From contig CAWFAS010000002.1 in assembly GCA_963813895.1 (NCBI GenBank), forward strand, positions 186,001-250,000: a stretch of DNA of 64,000 nucleotides, given 5' to 3'. The notes beneath the pieces are model-generated. The model was not told where the DNA came from. It searched no databases and was given only the letters and a program-made list of their open reading frames with translations. Positions within the stretch are counted from its first letter, which is position 1, and each line of letters starts with the position of its first letter. A program made the translations under genes and the position numbers. Positions 54,278 through 62,900 of this stretch are shown here, piece by piece. The stretch is from DASZWJ01 sp963813895 (lineage in GTDB: Bacteria > Pseudomonadota > Gammaproteobacteria > JAURND01).

Positions 54278-54667
54278 TCACGACTTAGCAGGCAGCCATA
54301 AGGCAATATGAGCGCCGGTAGGATCTTTAATGACCGCTAAGTGGCCAAACTCTCCGGCGGCCTTTGGTGGCACTACAAGCACTGCTCCTAGGCTTTGGGC
54401 TTTTTCAACTGCTTTTTCTAAATTAGGAACCAGTACGTAACTCATCCAATGGGGGGGGATTTGCTGTTCCTTTTCTGCGGGAATCTGCATCATCCCGCCA
54501 ATTACCTTATCCCCAGATTTAAACATGGTATAAACCATGGATCCCATGTCATGATCTTGGCTATCCCAGCCAAATAACGCTTTATAGAATTCTTTTGCTT
54601 TAGGAACATCTGAGGTCATCAATTCATTCCAGCAAAACTCGCCTGGTTGTGGCATGTCATTACTCAT
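54278..54667 (-). CDS. VOC family (glyoxalase/bleomycin-resistance fold) protein
   Basis: 129 aa from ATG 54667 (AGGAG site); the longer frame overlaps the upstream gene. Two beta-alpha-beta-beta-beta modules: GEFCWNELMTSDVPKAKEFY and SYVLVPNLEKAVEKAQSLGA, ending FGHLAVIKDPTGAHIALWLP. This is the subgroup often annotated as 27-kDa antigen CFP30B-like or lactoylglutathione lyase-like. Substrate not predictable. It follows the repressor gene by 32 bases. Confidence 0.85.
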   Translation of the reverse strand: MSNDMPQPGEFCWNELMTSDVPKAKEFYKALFGWDSQDHDMGSMVYTMFKSGDKVIGGMMQIPAEKEQQIPPHWMSYVLVPNLEKAVEKAQSLGAVLVVPPKAAGEFGHLAVIKDPTGAHIALWLPAKS

Positions 54668-54699
54668 GTTAACTCCTGTTATGAAATAGTTAAATAATT

Positions 54700-55386
54700 C
54701 TAATCGGGATTGCGTCGACGATGCCATATTACTGGGGCTGCACAGAGCAACTCCTGTTCATACAACATAGGTTTAGCTACTGTAGTGGCTGGGTTAGTAC
54801 ACATTAACTCATAATAACCGGGAAACTGGCTACCTTTAATCCGGCGCAACAACATTTCGTTATTACCGGTCTGAACAATGCAATCCATACCAATTAGTTG
54901 ATGGATGCCATCCTTGGAACGGCTTATGCCCGCCACATAATCGCCAGGTTTGTAGTGTCCAGCTAAACCATCATCATTTACCATGAGGTCAATGCTGTTT
55001 TCGTTGAGTTTTCTGAATGCAATCAACTCTTTCATGATAACAGTGTCTTCTGAAAGATGGTATTTTGCGGGAGTTTCATTAACTTCAGAAAAATGGGGAT
55101 TAGCCAATTGAGGTGGGCTACCGCTGCTATATAGTAGCCAATCTGTAGTGCAATAAATGCCTTCACGCTGCAATAATGGGATAATCCGTTGCGCACCACG
55201 TTCGGTTAAACCGCCCGCTTTAGCGGATTCCCATGATTGAATTGTATTCGCGCTGATACCATATTTTTCTTCAAATGCTTTACGAGTAAGTCCAGCCATT
55301 TTACGTAAGACTTCTAAACGTTCCCCTCGTGCTTGGGAATCGGTTTTTGTTTCATTGGAAACCAGGACGGAAGAAAAAGAACTCAT
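54700..55386 (-). CDS. CI/LexA-like transcriptional repressor (XRE HTH plus S24-type domain)
   Basis: 228 aa; ATG 55386 with AAGGAG upstream. HTH at ~18-70 (RLEVLRKMAGLTRKAFEEKYGISANTIQSWE) and a C-terminal S24-like fold (~115-215: DGLAGHYKPGDYVAGI..., MDCIVQTGNNEMLLRRIKGS). The usual catalytic Ser of S24 (in a DSM or DSMxP motif) is not visible; the equivalent position reads NDDGLAG. It may therefore dimerise without self-cleavage. Probably co-transcribed with the VOC gene. Upstream is a 291-bp palindrome. Confidence 0.82.
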   Translation of the reverse strand: MSSFSSVLVSNETKTDSQARGERLEVLRKMAGLTRKAFEEKYGISANTIQSWESAKAGGLTERGAQRIIPLLQREGIYCTTDWLLYSSGSPPQLANPHFSEVNETPAKYHLSEDTVIMKELIAFRKLNENSIDLMVNDDGLAGHYKPGDYVAGISRSKDGIHQLIGMDCIVQTGNNEMLLRRIKGSQFPGYYELMCTNPATTVAKPMLYEQELLCAAPVIWHRRRNPD

Positions 55387-55431
55387 GATACTGTAATCTC
55401 CTTAGGAAATAGCTATGAACTTTTCGGGTTA

Positions 55432-55722
55432 TATACCCATTCCACTTAGGATTTCGGTGTTAGAGCAGCCCATCTTGCACTAATCTTCGTCCGATCTTCA
55501 ATCGTAAAAACTCGAAATAAAGAATAACCGACATAGTCGTCCTGGCAGGAAGCCGGGATCCAGGGCGCAGGAAGCGAAACTTTCACATCCTGCGAACTGG
55601 ATCCCGGCTTCCATGCCGGGACGACAAGTCGACTATTCCTGCATTTTTACTCAATCAGATCGAACAAATCTCAGCACAAGCTGGACTACTCTAACACCGA
55701 AATCCTAAGTGGAATGGGTATA
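55432..55722. repeat. 291-bp palindromic element with 'tatacccattccacttagga' ends
   Basis: Ends tatacccattccacttagga...ggtgttagag (55432-55465) and the exact inverse at 55689-55722. Inside are an imperfect pair around gatcttcaatcg / cagatcgaac and the central palindrome gtcgtcctggcaggaagccg ... cggcttccatgccgggacga, the same centre as in the MITE-like copies at 33100 and 47680. Short pieces of the same ends occur at 43434-43462 and near 47380-47410. 55723-55907 holds no clear gene. Confidence 0.85.
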
Positions 55723-55907
55723 GGTTCTGCCAGCCACCCCGACTGCTCCATAAATTGTAATGTAAAGTATACTAATTTTTGTTCATTTTGTGCAACCAAC
55801 AAGCCCTCGGATATTTGATTGAAACATATCCACCACTGGACTCAATGCCCAACTATGGTAACATAGCAACCCGAATCAAATCTAAAGATCAATGCCAATA
55901 TAAAAAT

Positions 55908-56801
55908 ATGAAGTTAAATAATTCTCCAGCAGCAGCCTCGACCAACGGTAAATATAATTTATTGGCACGAACAAAGAATTTTTCAAATTTTACTGAGATT
56001 TTTATTTTATTCGTCGTGCTGTTGTGTTTTTGGGCACAATATGCATTTATAGGTGATGTCTTAAACTCGCGCGGCATTAATTATATAAATTTTATTACCC
56101 TACCTATTGATCAACATATACAGTTCTCAACCACTTGGTCACTTTTTTATTCAACAGCATTGATCATTCCGTTTCTGTTTGGTTGGATTATTTTTATTCG
56201 TTCCAAGTTTAATCTTCTTTATACTTACCGATTGTTTTTAACTTGTCTGCTGATTCTTATTATTCATTATTGTATTTATTTTATTTTTCCTACCTGCAAA
56301 ATTTTATGGCAGGATCCTGGATTTACTACATTCTGGCAACAAATTCAAAATCCCGGCTTTTTAAATGAAAATACCCGTTTTGTGCTGTCTATAACCACAC
56401 CCTGGAATTCATTTCCTTCTTACCATATAGGAAGTGCCTGGGTTATTTTTAGATATACTTTTGAACGTTTTAAAATCTTAGGGGTTATTTTCCTGCTGTG
56501 GTTTATTGGTATGTGTTTGGGCACTCTTACCTTAAAGGTGCATGTGGTTCTTGATGGTGTAGCGGCAATTTTAATATCTGAGGGGTGCTATCAACTTTTT
56601 AAAATCAAACGAATTCAGAATTACTTAAAAAACTACGTATCCATTTCTTCCCGCAAGCCCATTTTATTAACTTATTTATGCTGCGCTTTAATCGTATCAC
56701 CTCTGGTATTGTATGAACTTATCATGCTAAAACCGATGACAGTGCCTCAATTTATTAATCAATCAAATTTTGCTATAGAAACAAACAATCAAATAAGCTA
56801 A
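55908..56801 (+). CDS. PAP2/AUR1-like membrane phosphatase or head-group transferase
   Basis: 297 aa from ATG 55908; longer in-frame starts exist at 55845 and 55779. Six or more helices. The PAP2 active-site motifs are SFPSYHIGSAWV (PSxH) and LKVHVVLDGVAAIL (HxxxD); the first classical motif (KxxxxxxRP) is not visible. That combination is typical of the PAP2_3 group that includes the yeast inositol-phosphorylceramide synthase AUR1. It could cleave a lipid phosphate or move a phospho-head group. It converges on the DgkA-like gene with a 29-base overlap. Its link to the ceramide genes is inferred from position and family. Confidence 0.7.
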   Translation: MKLNNSPAAASTNGKYNLLARTKNFSNFTEIFILFVVLLCFWAQYAFIGDVLNSRGINYINFITLPIDQHIQFSTTWSLFYSTALIIPFLFGWIIFIRSKFNLLYTYRLFLTCLLILIIHYCIYFIFPTCKILWQDPGFTTFWQQIQNPGFLNENTRFVLSITTPWNSFPSYHIGSAWVIFRYTFERFKILGVIFLLWFIGMCLGTLTLKVHVVLDGVAAILISEGCYQLFKIKRIQNYLKNYVSISSRKPILLTYLCCALIVSPLVLYELIMLKPMTVPQFINQSNFAIETNNQIS

Positions 56802-57138
56802 TTGCCCAAATAATAATCGCCATCAATACAGCAATAAATACAGCCGCCGATCCGAGATCCTTAGCGCGTCCTGACAATTCATGATATTCAAGGCTGATGC
56901 GATTTACCACCGTTTCAATTGCACTATTAATTAGCTCTACTATGATTATTAATATTAAAGATAGGATTAGAATAAATATTTGCGCCAGAGATTTTCCTAC
57001 GAATGGGGCTAATATTAAACCAAGGCACAAAAATAAAACTTCTAGGCGAAACGCCAATTGAAAGTGGAAAGCAGCTTTTAACCCCGCTATAGAATCTATA
57101 GTCGCCCTACAGATTTTTTTTTGGATTTTCTCAAACAT
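56773..57138 (-). CDS. DgkA-type integral membrane lipid kinase
   Basis: 121 aa, the size of prokaryotic diacylglycerol kinase. The DgkA signature is intact: AFRLEVLFL, then IIIVELINSAIETVVNRIS with the catalytic Glu and Asn, and LSGRAKDLGSAAVFIA. Three membrane helices. E. coli DgkA phosphorylates diacylglycerol and also ceramide in vitro (the basis of a classical ceramide assay). The ATG overlaps the reductase stop as TAATG, so it is coupled to the operon; ceramide as substrate is inference. Confidence 0.82.
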   Translation of the reverse strand: MFEKIQKKICRATIDSIAGLKAAFHFQLAFRLEVLFLCLGLILAPFVGKSLAQIFILILSLILIIIVELINSAIETVVNRISLEYHELSGRAKDLGSAAVFIAVLMAIIIWAISLFDCLFL

Positions 57139-58130
57139 TATAGCCACCCAGATTTTGTGTACCAATCATTAGCCAGCTTGGTACCTGCCGACCAATTGAC
57201 TTGTGGCTTCCATAGCAAACCCTCCCTCGCCGTTACACTGCTGCAAACCCAATAGAGCTGTTTAATCTCATTAAATTTATCGCTATTTAGCAACATGGGT
57301 TTATTGGTTAAACGGCCGTAATACTCTGTCAACATGGCTACCGCTTTTATTGCCAATTGGGGTAGCGGAATTTCTATCTGACGCTTGGTGTTCATTTGTT
57401 TAGCTAATTGGTAATAACGTTCGCGCCAAGTTAAGGTTACGCCATCCTCTAAAAAATAGGCGCTACCGCTTGGCACTGGAGTTACCATAGATTTTATTAA
57501 GGCATCAGCAACATCTGTGACGTAAATAGTACTAGCAGCACCTTTACCACCTCGCATCAGCGGCAGGAAGCCACGACGTATTGCTTTAAAAAATGTCAGG
57601 GTAGATAAATCTCTAGGGCCATACACCACTGAGGGACGAATGATGGTGACTGGCAAAGTATCGGCGAATTCTCTGGCGATTATTTCCGCTTCGAGTTTGC
57701 TAAAGCCATACTGACTTACTGGTTGTGGAATAATATTAAGTGAGGGTGGCAGCTTATTGTTAAGTGCAGCTCCACAGGCAGCAAGACTTGAGACATGGAC
57801 AAAACGCTGCAGGTTCGGCGCTGAGTATTTGGCTGCATTAAGTAGAGCACGTGTTCCTTCGGTATTAGTAGCAAAAAATTCAGTGGGGTGCTTAACTTTT
57901 ATTGAACCTGCACAATGGATAATAGCTTCTATACCCTGTACAGCGCTTTGCAAATGATGGGTATCAGCTAAGGAACCTTCCTGCAATTCCACAGCCGGTC
58001 CTAGTCTGATTAATATACTGGTATCTGCACTAGGGCGAACTAAACAACGAACAGTATGCCCTTGCTGCACTAACGCTTCTGCCGTATGCGATCCAATAAA
58101 ACCCGTTGCCCCGGTTAATAAAACTTTCAT
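57138..58130 (-). CDS. NAD(P)-dependent reductase/epimerase, CerR-like (3-ketosphinganine or oxidised-ceramide reductase candidate)
   Basis: 330 aa extended SDR. N-terminal cofactor motif GATGFIGSHTAEAL, HCAGSI, active-site Ser in VHVSSLAA, and catalytic YGFSK (YxxxK), followed by RPSVVYGPRD. The best functional parallel is CerR of Caulobacter, an epimerase-like SDR encoded with the sphingolipid genes that reduces the 3-keto group. It is coupled to the GNAT gene (ATGA) and to the kinase gene (TAATG). A role in other sterol- or sugar-like reductions cannot be excluded from sequence alone. Confidence 0.75.
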   Translation of the reverse strand: MKVLLTGATGFIGSHTAEALVQQGHTVRCLVRPSADTSILIRLGPAVELQEGSLADTHHLQSAVQGIEAIIHCAGSIKVKHPTEFFATNTEGTRALLNAAKYSAPNLQRFVHVSSLAACGAALNNKLPPSLNIIPQPVSQYGFSKLEAEIIAREFADTLPVTIIRPSVVYGPRDLSTLTFFKAIRRGFLPLMRGGKGAASTIYVTDVADALIKSMVTPVPSGSAYFLEDGVTLTWRERYYQLAKQMNTKRQIEIPLPQLAIKAVAMLTEYYGRLTNKPMLLNSDKFNEIKQLYWVCSSVTAREGLLWKPQVNWSAGTKLANDWYTKSGWL

Positions 58131-59257
58131 GCCAGAGTTTTTTCGTAGATGCGGTAGGTTTTATACAATTCTGCGTTCATCAAGCGTAATGCAGTACGCA
58201 TGCTTTTGTTATCTTCCAAAATCCAGGAACATTCATTATGGTGATAACCCGCCGTAGGAACTTCTTCTAAAAATTTTGTATAAAGCAAAGAGCCCAATTT
58301 TAAATGGCGAAACTTCTTTCGTACGCCTAAGGTTGGAACACGACCACGGTTTATCAATTTTTTTACTTTGGTGTACCATAATAATTTAAAAATGCCGGTA
58401 GGAAATAATTTACCATCGCGAATTTTATGCAGCACCTGGTTAATATCCGGTAACCAGATGCCAAAAGCAGCAACTTCTCCAGCCACTTCGACGATAAAAC
58501 AGGACTGGGGAGTGAGTATGGGTTTCATTTCTTTGGCTAAAAACAGGAATTCTTCTTTTTCCATGGGAATAAAACCCCAGTTTTTTTCCCAGGCATCGTT
58601 ATAAGTTGCAAAAATATGCTCCACTTCCTGTTCAAACCGCTTAATATTCACTGGACGGATAGTGATGTCATGCATCGCTGCAAAAGCTTTTGCCTTAGCA
58701 ATTACGCGCGGATGGAACGTAGTTTTTAGGCTATCAATGCGCCAAGCATCTAAGTCTTTAGCTTTGACATAACCCTGTGACTCAACTAGCGCAGGATAAT
58801 ATTCAGGATTTTGCGTCATCATGATGTAGGGCTGAGTGTCGAATGCAGAAATCTGTAATCCGCACTCGTAATTGGTAGACGGGTTTACTGGCCCACGAAA
58901 AGTTTGTATTCCTTGCGCAGCCGCCCATTCTTCAACTGTTTTAAACAATGCATCTGCTGTTTGCTGTTCATTTTCAGATTCAAAATAACCCCAAAAAGCT
59001 ATATTCTCATTATGAAACTGATTATGAGCATCGTTAATTATTCCAGCAATGCGACCTACTGGTTTATTATCGCGATAGGCTACCCACAATTGCATTTTCG
59101 CTCTTTTAAAAAAGGGATTTTTGGGACTCAGGGTGGTTTTTACCGAAATCTGTAAAGGGGCTATCCAATTGGGATCATGTTTATGTAAAAGCGGTGGGAC
59201 ATTTAAAAAATTTCGCCAGTCTTGTTTAGATATGACTGGCAGTATTTGTAAGGACAT
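58127..59257 (-). CDS. GNAT-like N-acyltransferase, bacterial ceramide synthase (bCerS) candidate
   Basis: 376 aa, much longer than a simple GNAT. Conserved blocks: KRAKMQLWVAYRDNKPVGRI, HNQFHNENIAFWGYFESEN, TFRGPVNPSTNYECGLQI, YIMMTQNPEYYPALVESQGY, and a C-terminal ECSWILEDNKSMRTALRLMN. This pattern is the family to which the Caulobacter bacterial ceramide synthase belongs (identified from memory of the family). It would N-acylate the sphingoid base using acyl-CoA or acyl-ACP. It starts nine bases after the hydroxylase gene. Confidence 0.75.
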   Translation of the reverse strand: MSLQILPVISKQDWRNFLNVPPLLHKHDPNWIAPLQISVKTTLSPKNPFFKRAKMQLWVAYRDNKPVGRIAGIINDAHNQFHNENIAFWGYFESENEQQTADALFKTVEEWAAAQGIQTFRGPVNPSTNYECGLQISAFDTQPYIMMTQNPEYYPALVESQGYVKAKDLDAWRIDSLKTTFHPRVIAKAKAFAAMHDITIRPVNIKRFEQEVEHIFATYNDAWEKNWGFIPMEKEEFLFLAKEMKPILTPQSCFIVEVAGEVAAFGIWLPDINQVLHKIRDGKLFPTGIFKLLWYTKVKKLINRGRVPTLGVRKKFRHLKLGSLLYTKFLEEVPTAGYHHNECSWILEDNKSMRTALRLMNAELYKTYRIYEKTLA

Positions 59258-59266
59258 AGCTAGTTC

Positions 59267-59926
59267 CTAATGGTTGGCTTTTTTAAGCGGAGTTGTGTCT
59301 ACAGTTTTAAATACATAATCCCAAACCGGGCTGCTGACTCCATATGATTTTTCATCATGATGGTAATGGTGTCGCATATGATAATACTTTAAAAATTTGC
59401 CAATTCGACTACGCATCGGATGCATATGGGTAAATGCATGCAGTAAATCATACAGCACATAGCCCAATAAAAAGCCCGCAAATAGTGACGCGCTAAATGA
59501 ACCAAATACCAACCAAAATACTAGATAAAAAACTGCAGTTAATGGCATGGTCACTACTAGCGGCGTCACTAGCCGCAATCTATCGCGTGGGTAATTATGA
59601 TGGATATTGTGTATGAAATTGCCATAATAAAAAGGATTTATTTTTTCCCATTTTGAACTGCTGGGTTTATAGTGAAAGACAAAACGATGTATCAGATATT
59701 CCACTAACGACCAAACCAATAAACCTGCCACAAAGGTCGGCACTGCCGAAGCCAAAGCTTGCTGCGTTAAACCGTAAACTATAAAAAATAATATAATCGG
59801 TGTATAGCCAATCACTAACGTGCGTGGTCTGGTTTGACTTAAACGTTCAAGAATCGGATTTGCATACAATCGAGGGCTGTAATTTTTATCATATTGCCCC
59901 TGACTTGCATAATTGTCCTTTTTCAT
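59267..59926 (-). CDS. FA2H/SCS7-type fatty acid hydroxylase
   Basis: 219 aa from ATG 59926 (GAGGT upstream); a GTG at 59968 overlapping the previous stop would add 14 residues. Four hydrophobic segments and a full set of di-iron His motifs: HRFVFH, HNIHHNYPRD, HAFTHMHP and HMRHHYHHD, followed by YGVSSPVWDYVFKT. The order and the ending closely resemble eukaryotic ceramide fatty acid 2-hydroxylases rather than C4 or sterol desaturases. It probably adds a 2-hydroxyl to the N-acyl chain in the membrane. Second gene of the ceramide-like operon. Confidence 0.8.
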   Translation of the reverse strand: MKKDNYASQGQYDKNYSPRLYANPILERLSQTRPRTLVIGYTPIILFFIVYGLTQQALASAVPTFVAGLLVWSLVEYLIHRFVFHYKPSSSKWEKINPFYYGNFIHNIHHNYPRDRLRLVTPLVVTMPLTAVFYLVFWLVFGSFSASLFAGFLLGYVLYDLLHAFTHMHPMRSRIGKFLKYYHMRHHYHHDEKSYGVSSPVWDYVFKTVDTTPLKKANH

Positions 59927-59964
59927 TGCGAAAAATACCTCGATAATAGTGTTGTTTCTTGCTC

Positions 59965-62900
59965 TCACTGAGAACTGCTGGACTCAAGAAGAGGTTTGCG
60001 GCTTTTCTGCAATAACTTATACCCATCAATAATAGCATCAGCTGTATAATGTATTTGTTTTTCAGTATGTAAGCAGTTAACAAAAAGCCGTATCCGCGCT
60101 AAATTTTTCTCTACAGCAGGATAGAAAATGGGCAATGCATAAATGCCGTGATCTGCTAAATAAGAACTCAATTGAATAGCTGCTTCCGTGGAACCTGCCA
60201 TGATCGGGATGATAGGCGTATCAGAACTACTTCCCGTTGGTATACCATTTTTCTTTAATAATGATAATAATAGACTGGAGCGTTGCTCTAATGCAGTCAC
60301 TCTTTCCGGGTGATCGTTCATCAATTTAATGGCTGCCAGAGAAGCGGCGGTATTGGCGGGGGAAATCCCAGCTGAATAGACAAATCCGGCAGAAGTGTAT
60401 TTGAAGTTTTCAATTAATTCCGCCGATCCGGCAATATAGCCGCCACAGCTCGCAAATGATTTACTCAAAGTGCCCATCCAGATATCAACGTCCTGTGGAT
60501 TGAGATTAAAATACTCACGAATACCACGGCCAGTTTTGCCGATTACGCCCATAGAATGCGCTTCATCGATCATTAAAAACGTCTGAAAATTTTGTTTTAC
60601 GTTTATTAATCGCCTTACGTCACAAATATCACCATCCATACTAAAAGCCCCTTCAGAGACGATCAAGGCTCTTCGATAATGATTGCGATTCTTGGCTAAT
60701 AATTCTTCTAACGCGTTATAATCGTTGTGAGGAAATGCCATACAGGTCGCACCGGAAAAAAGTGCGCCTTGAAGTATACTTTTATGCGCGAGGGCATCAT
60801 AAACCACCAAATCTCCTGGCCCGAACAAATGGGTGATAATAGCGATATTGGTCGCATACCCTGACGGTAACACAGCCGCATCCTCAGCACCAATCAAATC
60901 CGCAATGGTACGTTCCAATTTGAGATGTAACTGCTTTTCTCCAGATACCATACGACTGGCGGATACGGAACTACCATATTCTTTTACCGCGGCCACAACA
61001 GCCTCAGTCACTTTAGGATTGCCAGACATACCCAGGTAGTTATATCCTGAATAATTGATAAATTCATTGCCATCAATTACGGTATTATTAGTTGATATCC
61101 CACTATTCACCTTAAAATAAATATTTTTTACCGTGGCCAGTAGTGACTTATCCAGCGGCTTTACCAAATTTAACGCCTCACGGGATTCTGCTGAATTAAC
61201 CTCAGCGTGATGGCGATTAATTTTGGCCAACACTGCCGGGTCTGTAGTTAAAAACTCTGCTAGTTTATTCAGCGAATGTTGCTCAAACAAGGTAATAATA
61301 TCCAGCCTGATTCCTAACTTATTATACAGCTCACTACCTAACTCAGCTGCGATCAGGGAATTCACCCCCAGGTCGACCAGGTTTTTATCCGGTAAAATGT
61401 CTTGCGCCGGCACCCGTAAATGCTGTGCAAACCACTGTTGCAACCATATCCTTGCCTCTTCTTGATTGGCAAATTGTGCGTACTGGTTGACGGACTGACT
61501 CAATCTGCCTTCCATTTGAATAGATTCCCTAGCCTGATCCCAGCGCGCAACACTGTTGAGGGTTCCTGCTAGATATTCGGCACGACAAGACCAGCGCTGT
61601 ACCTTACCACTTGAAGTTTTTGGCAGTGAATAGGGCTTTAACAAAACAATACTGTGCGCACTCAAACCATGCTCTTGTAGCAGTGCAGCTTGGATGGCGT
61701 CCAATACTTCCTCTTTATCCAGACGTTGCAATTTTTCCCGCTGCACTTCCTGCAATACTACTAGTTGTTCTGCATTGTCAACTTCAACTGCAAAAGCAGC
61801 CGCACCATGGTTTTGTAGTGCCGGATGACTTTCGTTTACTGTGAGTTCTATATCCTGTGGATAGTAGTTAAGGCCTTTAATAATAATAAGATCTTTTATG
61901 CGCCCGGTTACATACAGGTCATTTTTATGCATAAAACCTAAATCACCAGTGCGCATATAATTTATGCCAGGAACATCTGCCAATTGCGCGTGAAAGATAG
62001 TTTGAGTCAGTTGCGGTTTATTTAAGTAGCCTTTAGCAATGCTGGGACCATTGGCCCAAATTTCACCAATATTGCGCTCTGGTAATACGGTATGGGTGCT
62101 GGGATCAACGATACAAATGGTATGGTCTAATTGTGGACTGCCACAATTTACAATATTGACCGTCAATTGGTTCTCGGAATCTGAAGCCGGTATTACTTTA
62201 CCTTTTTCCAATTCTGATTTGAGCAAAGGGAAGGTATGATCTGAAGCCCCATTAGGTTTGCCGGTCAACATTAAAGTGGCTTCTGCTAATCCATAACAGG
62301 GTGATAATGCGGAGGGTAAAAAGCTGGCGCTTGCGAAACGATTGATAAACCGCTGCAAAGTCAGCTGACGTATAGGTTCGGCGCCATTGACGGCGAATTT
62401 CCAGCAACTTAAATCCAATTGTGCTATTTGTTCGGTAGTCACTTTATGGACACATAGATCATAGGCAAAATTAGGACCGCCCGATAACACTACTCGTTCT
62501 CTCGAAATAATTTCCAGCCAACGGAATGGGGATTGTAAGAAATTAGACGGGGCCATTAATATGGCGCGGGCTTTAAGGTAAAGGGGAAAAATAATGCCGG
62601 CGACCAGACCCATGTCATGGTAAGGAGGCAACCACGAACAAGTGACATCGGTCTCACTACCGAAGTTATTTTCCAACATTTTTATATTAGAGGATATATT
62701 GCCATAACTGACCATCACCCCTTTAGGATTACTAGTTGAGCCAGAAGTATATTGCAAAAATACTAAATCTTCAGAATTGCGCACAATGGGGAAATAAACT
62801 TCGGCCGCTGTTTCCTCTATCTGATCTACTTTTATTACAGTTGCAGTAGCATCAAAGCCCTGATCAGCAAATATTTCTTGCGTGAGAATAAATTTGGCTT

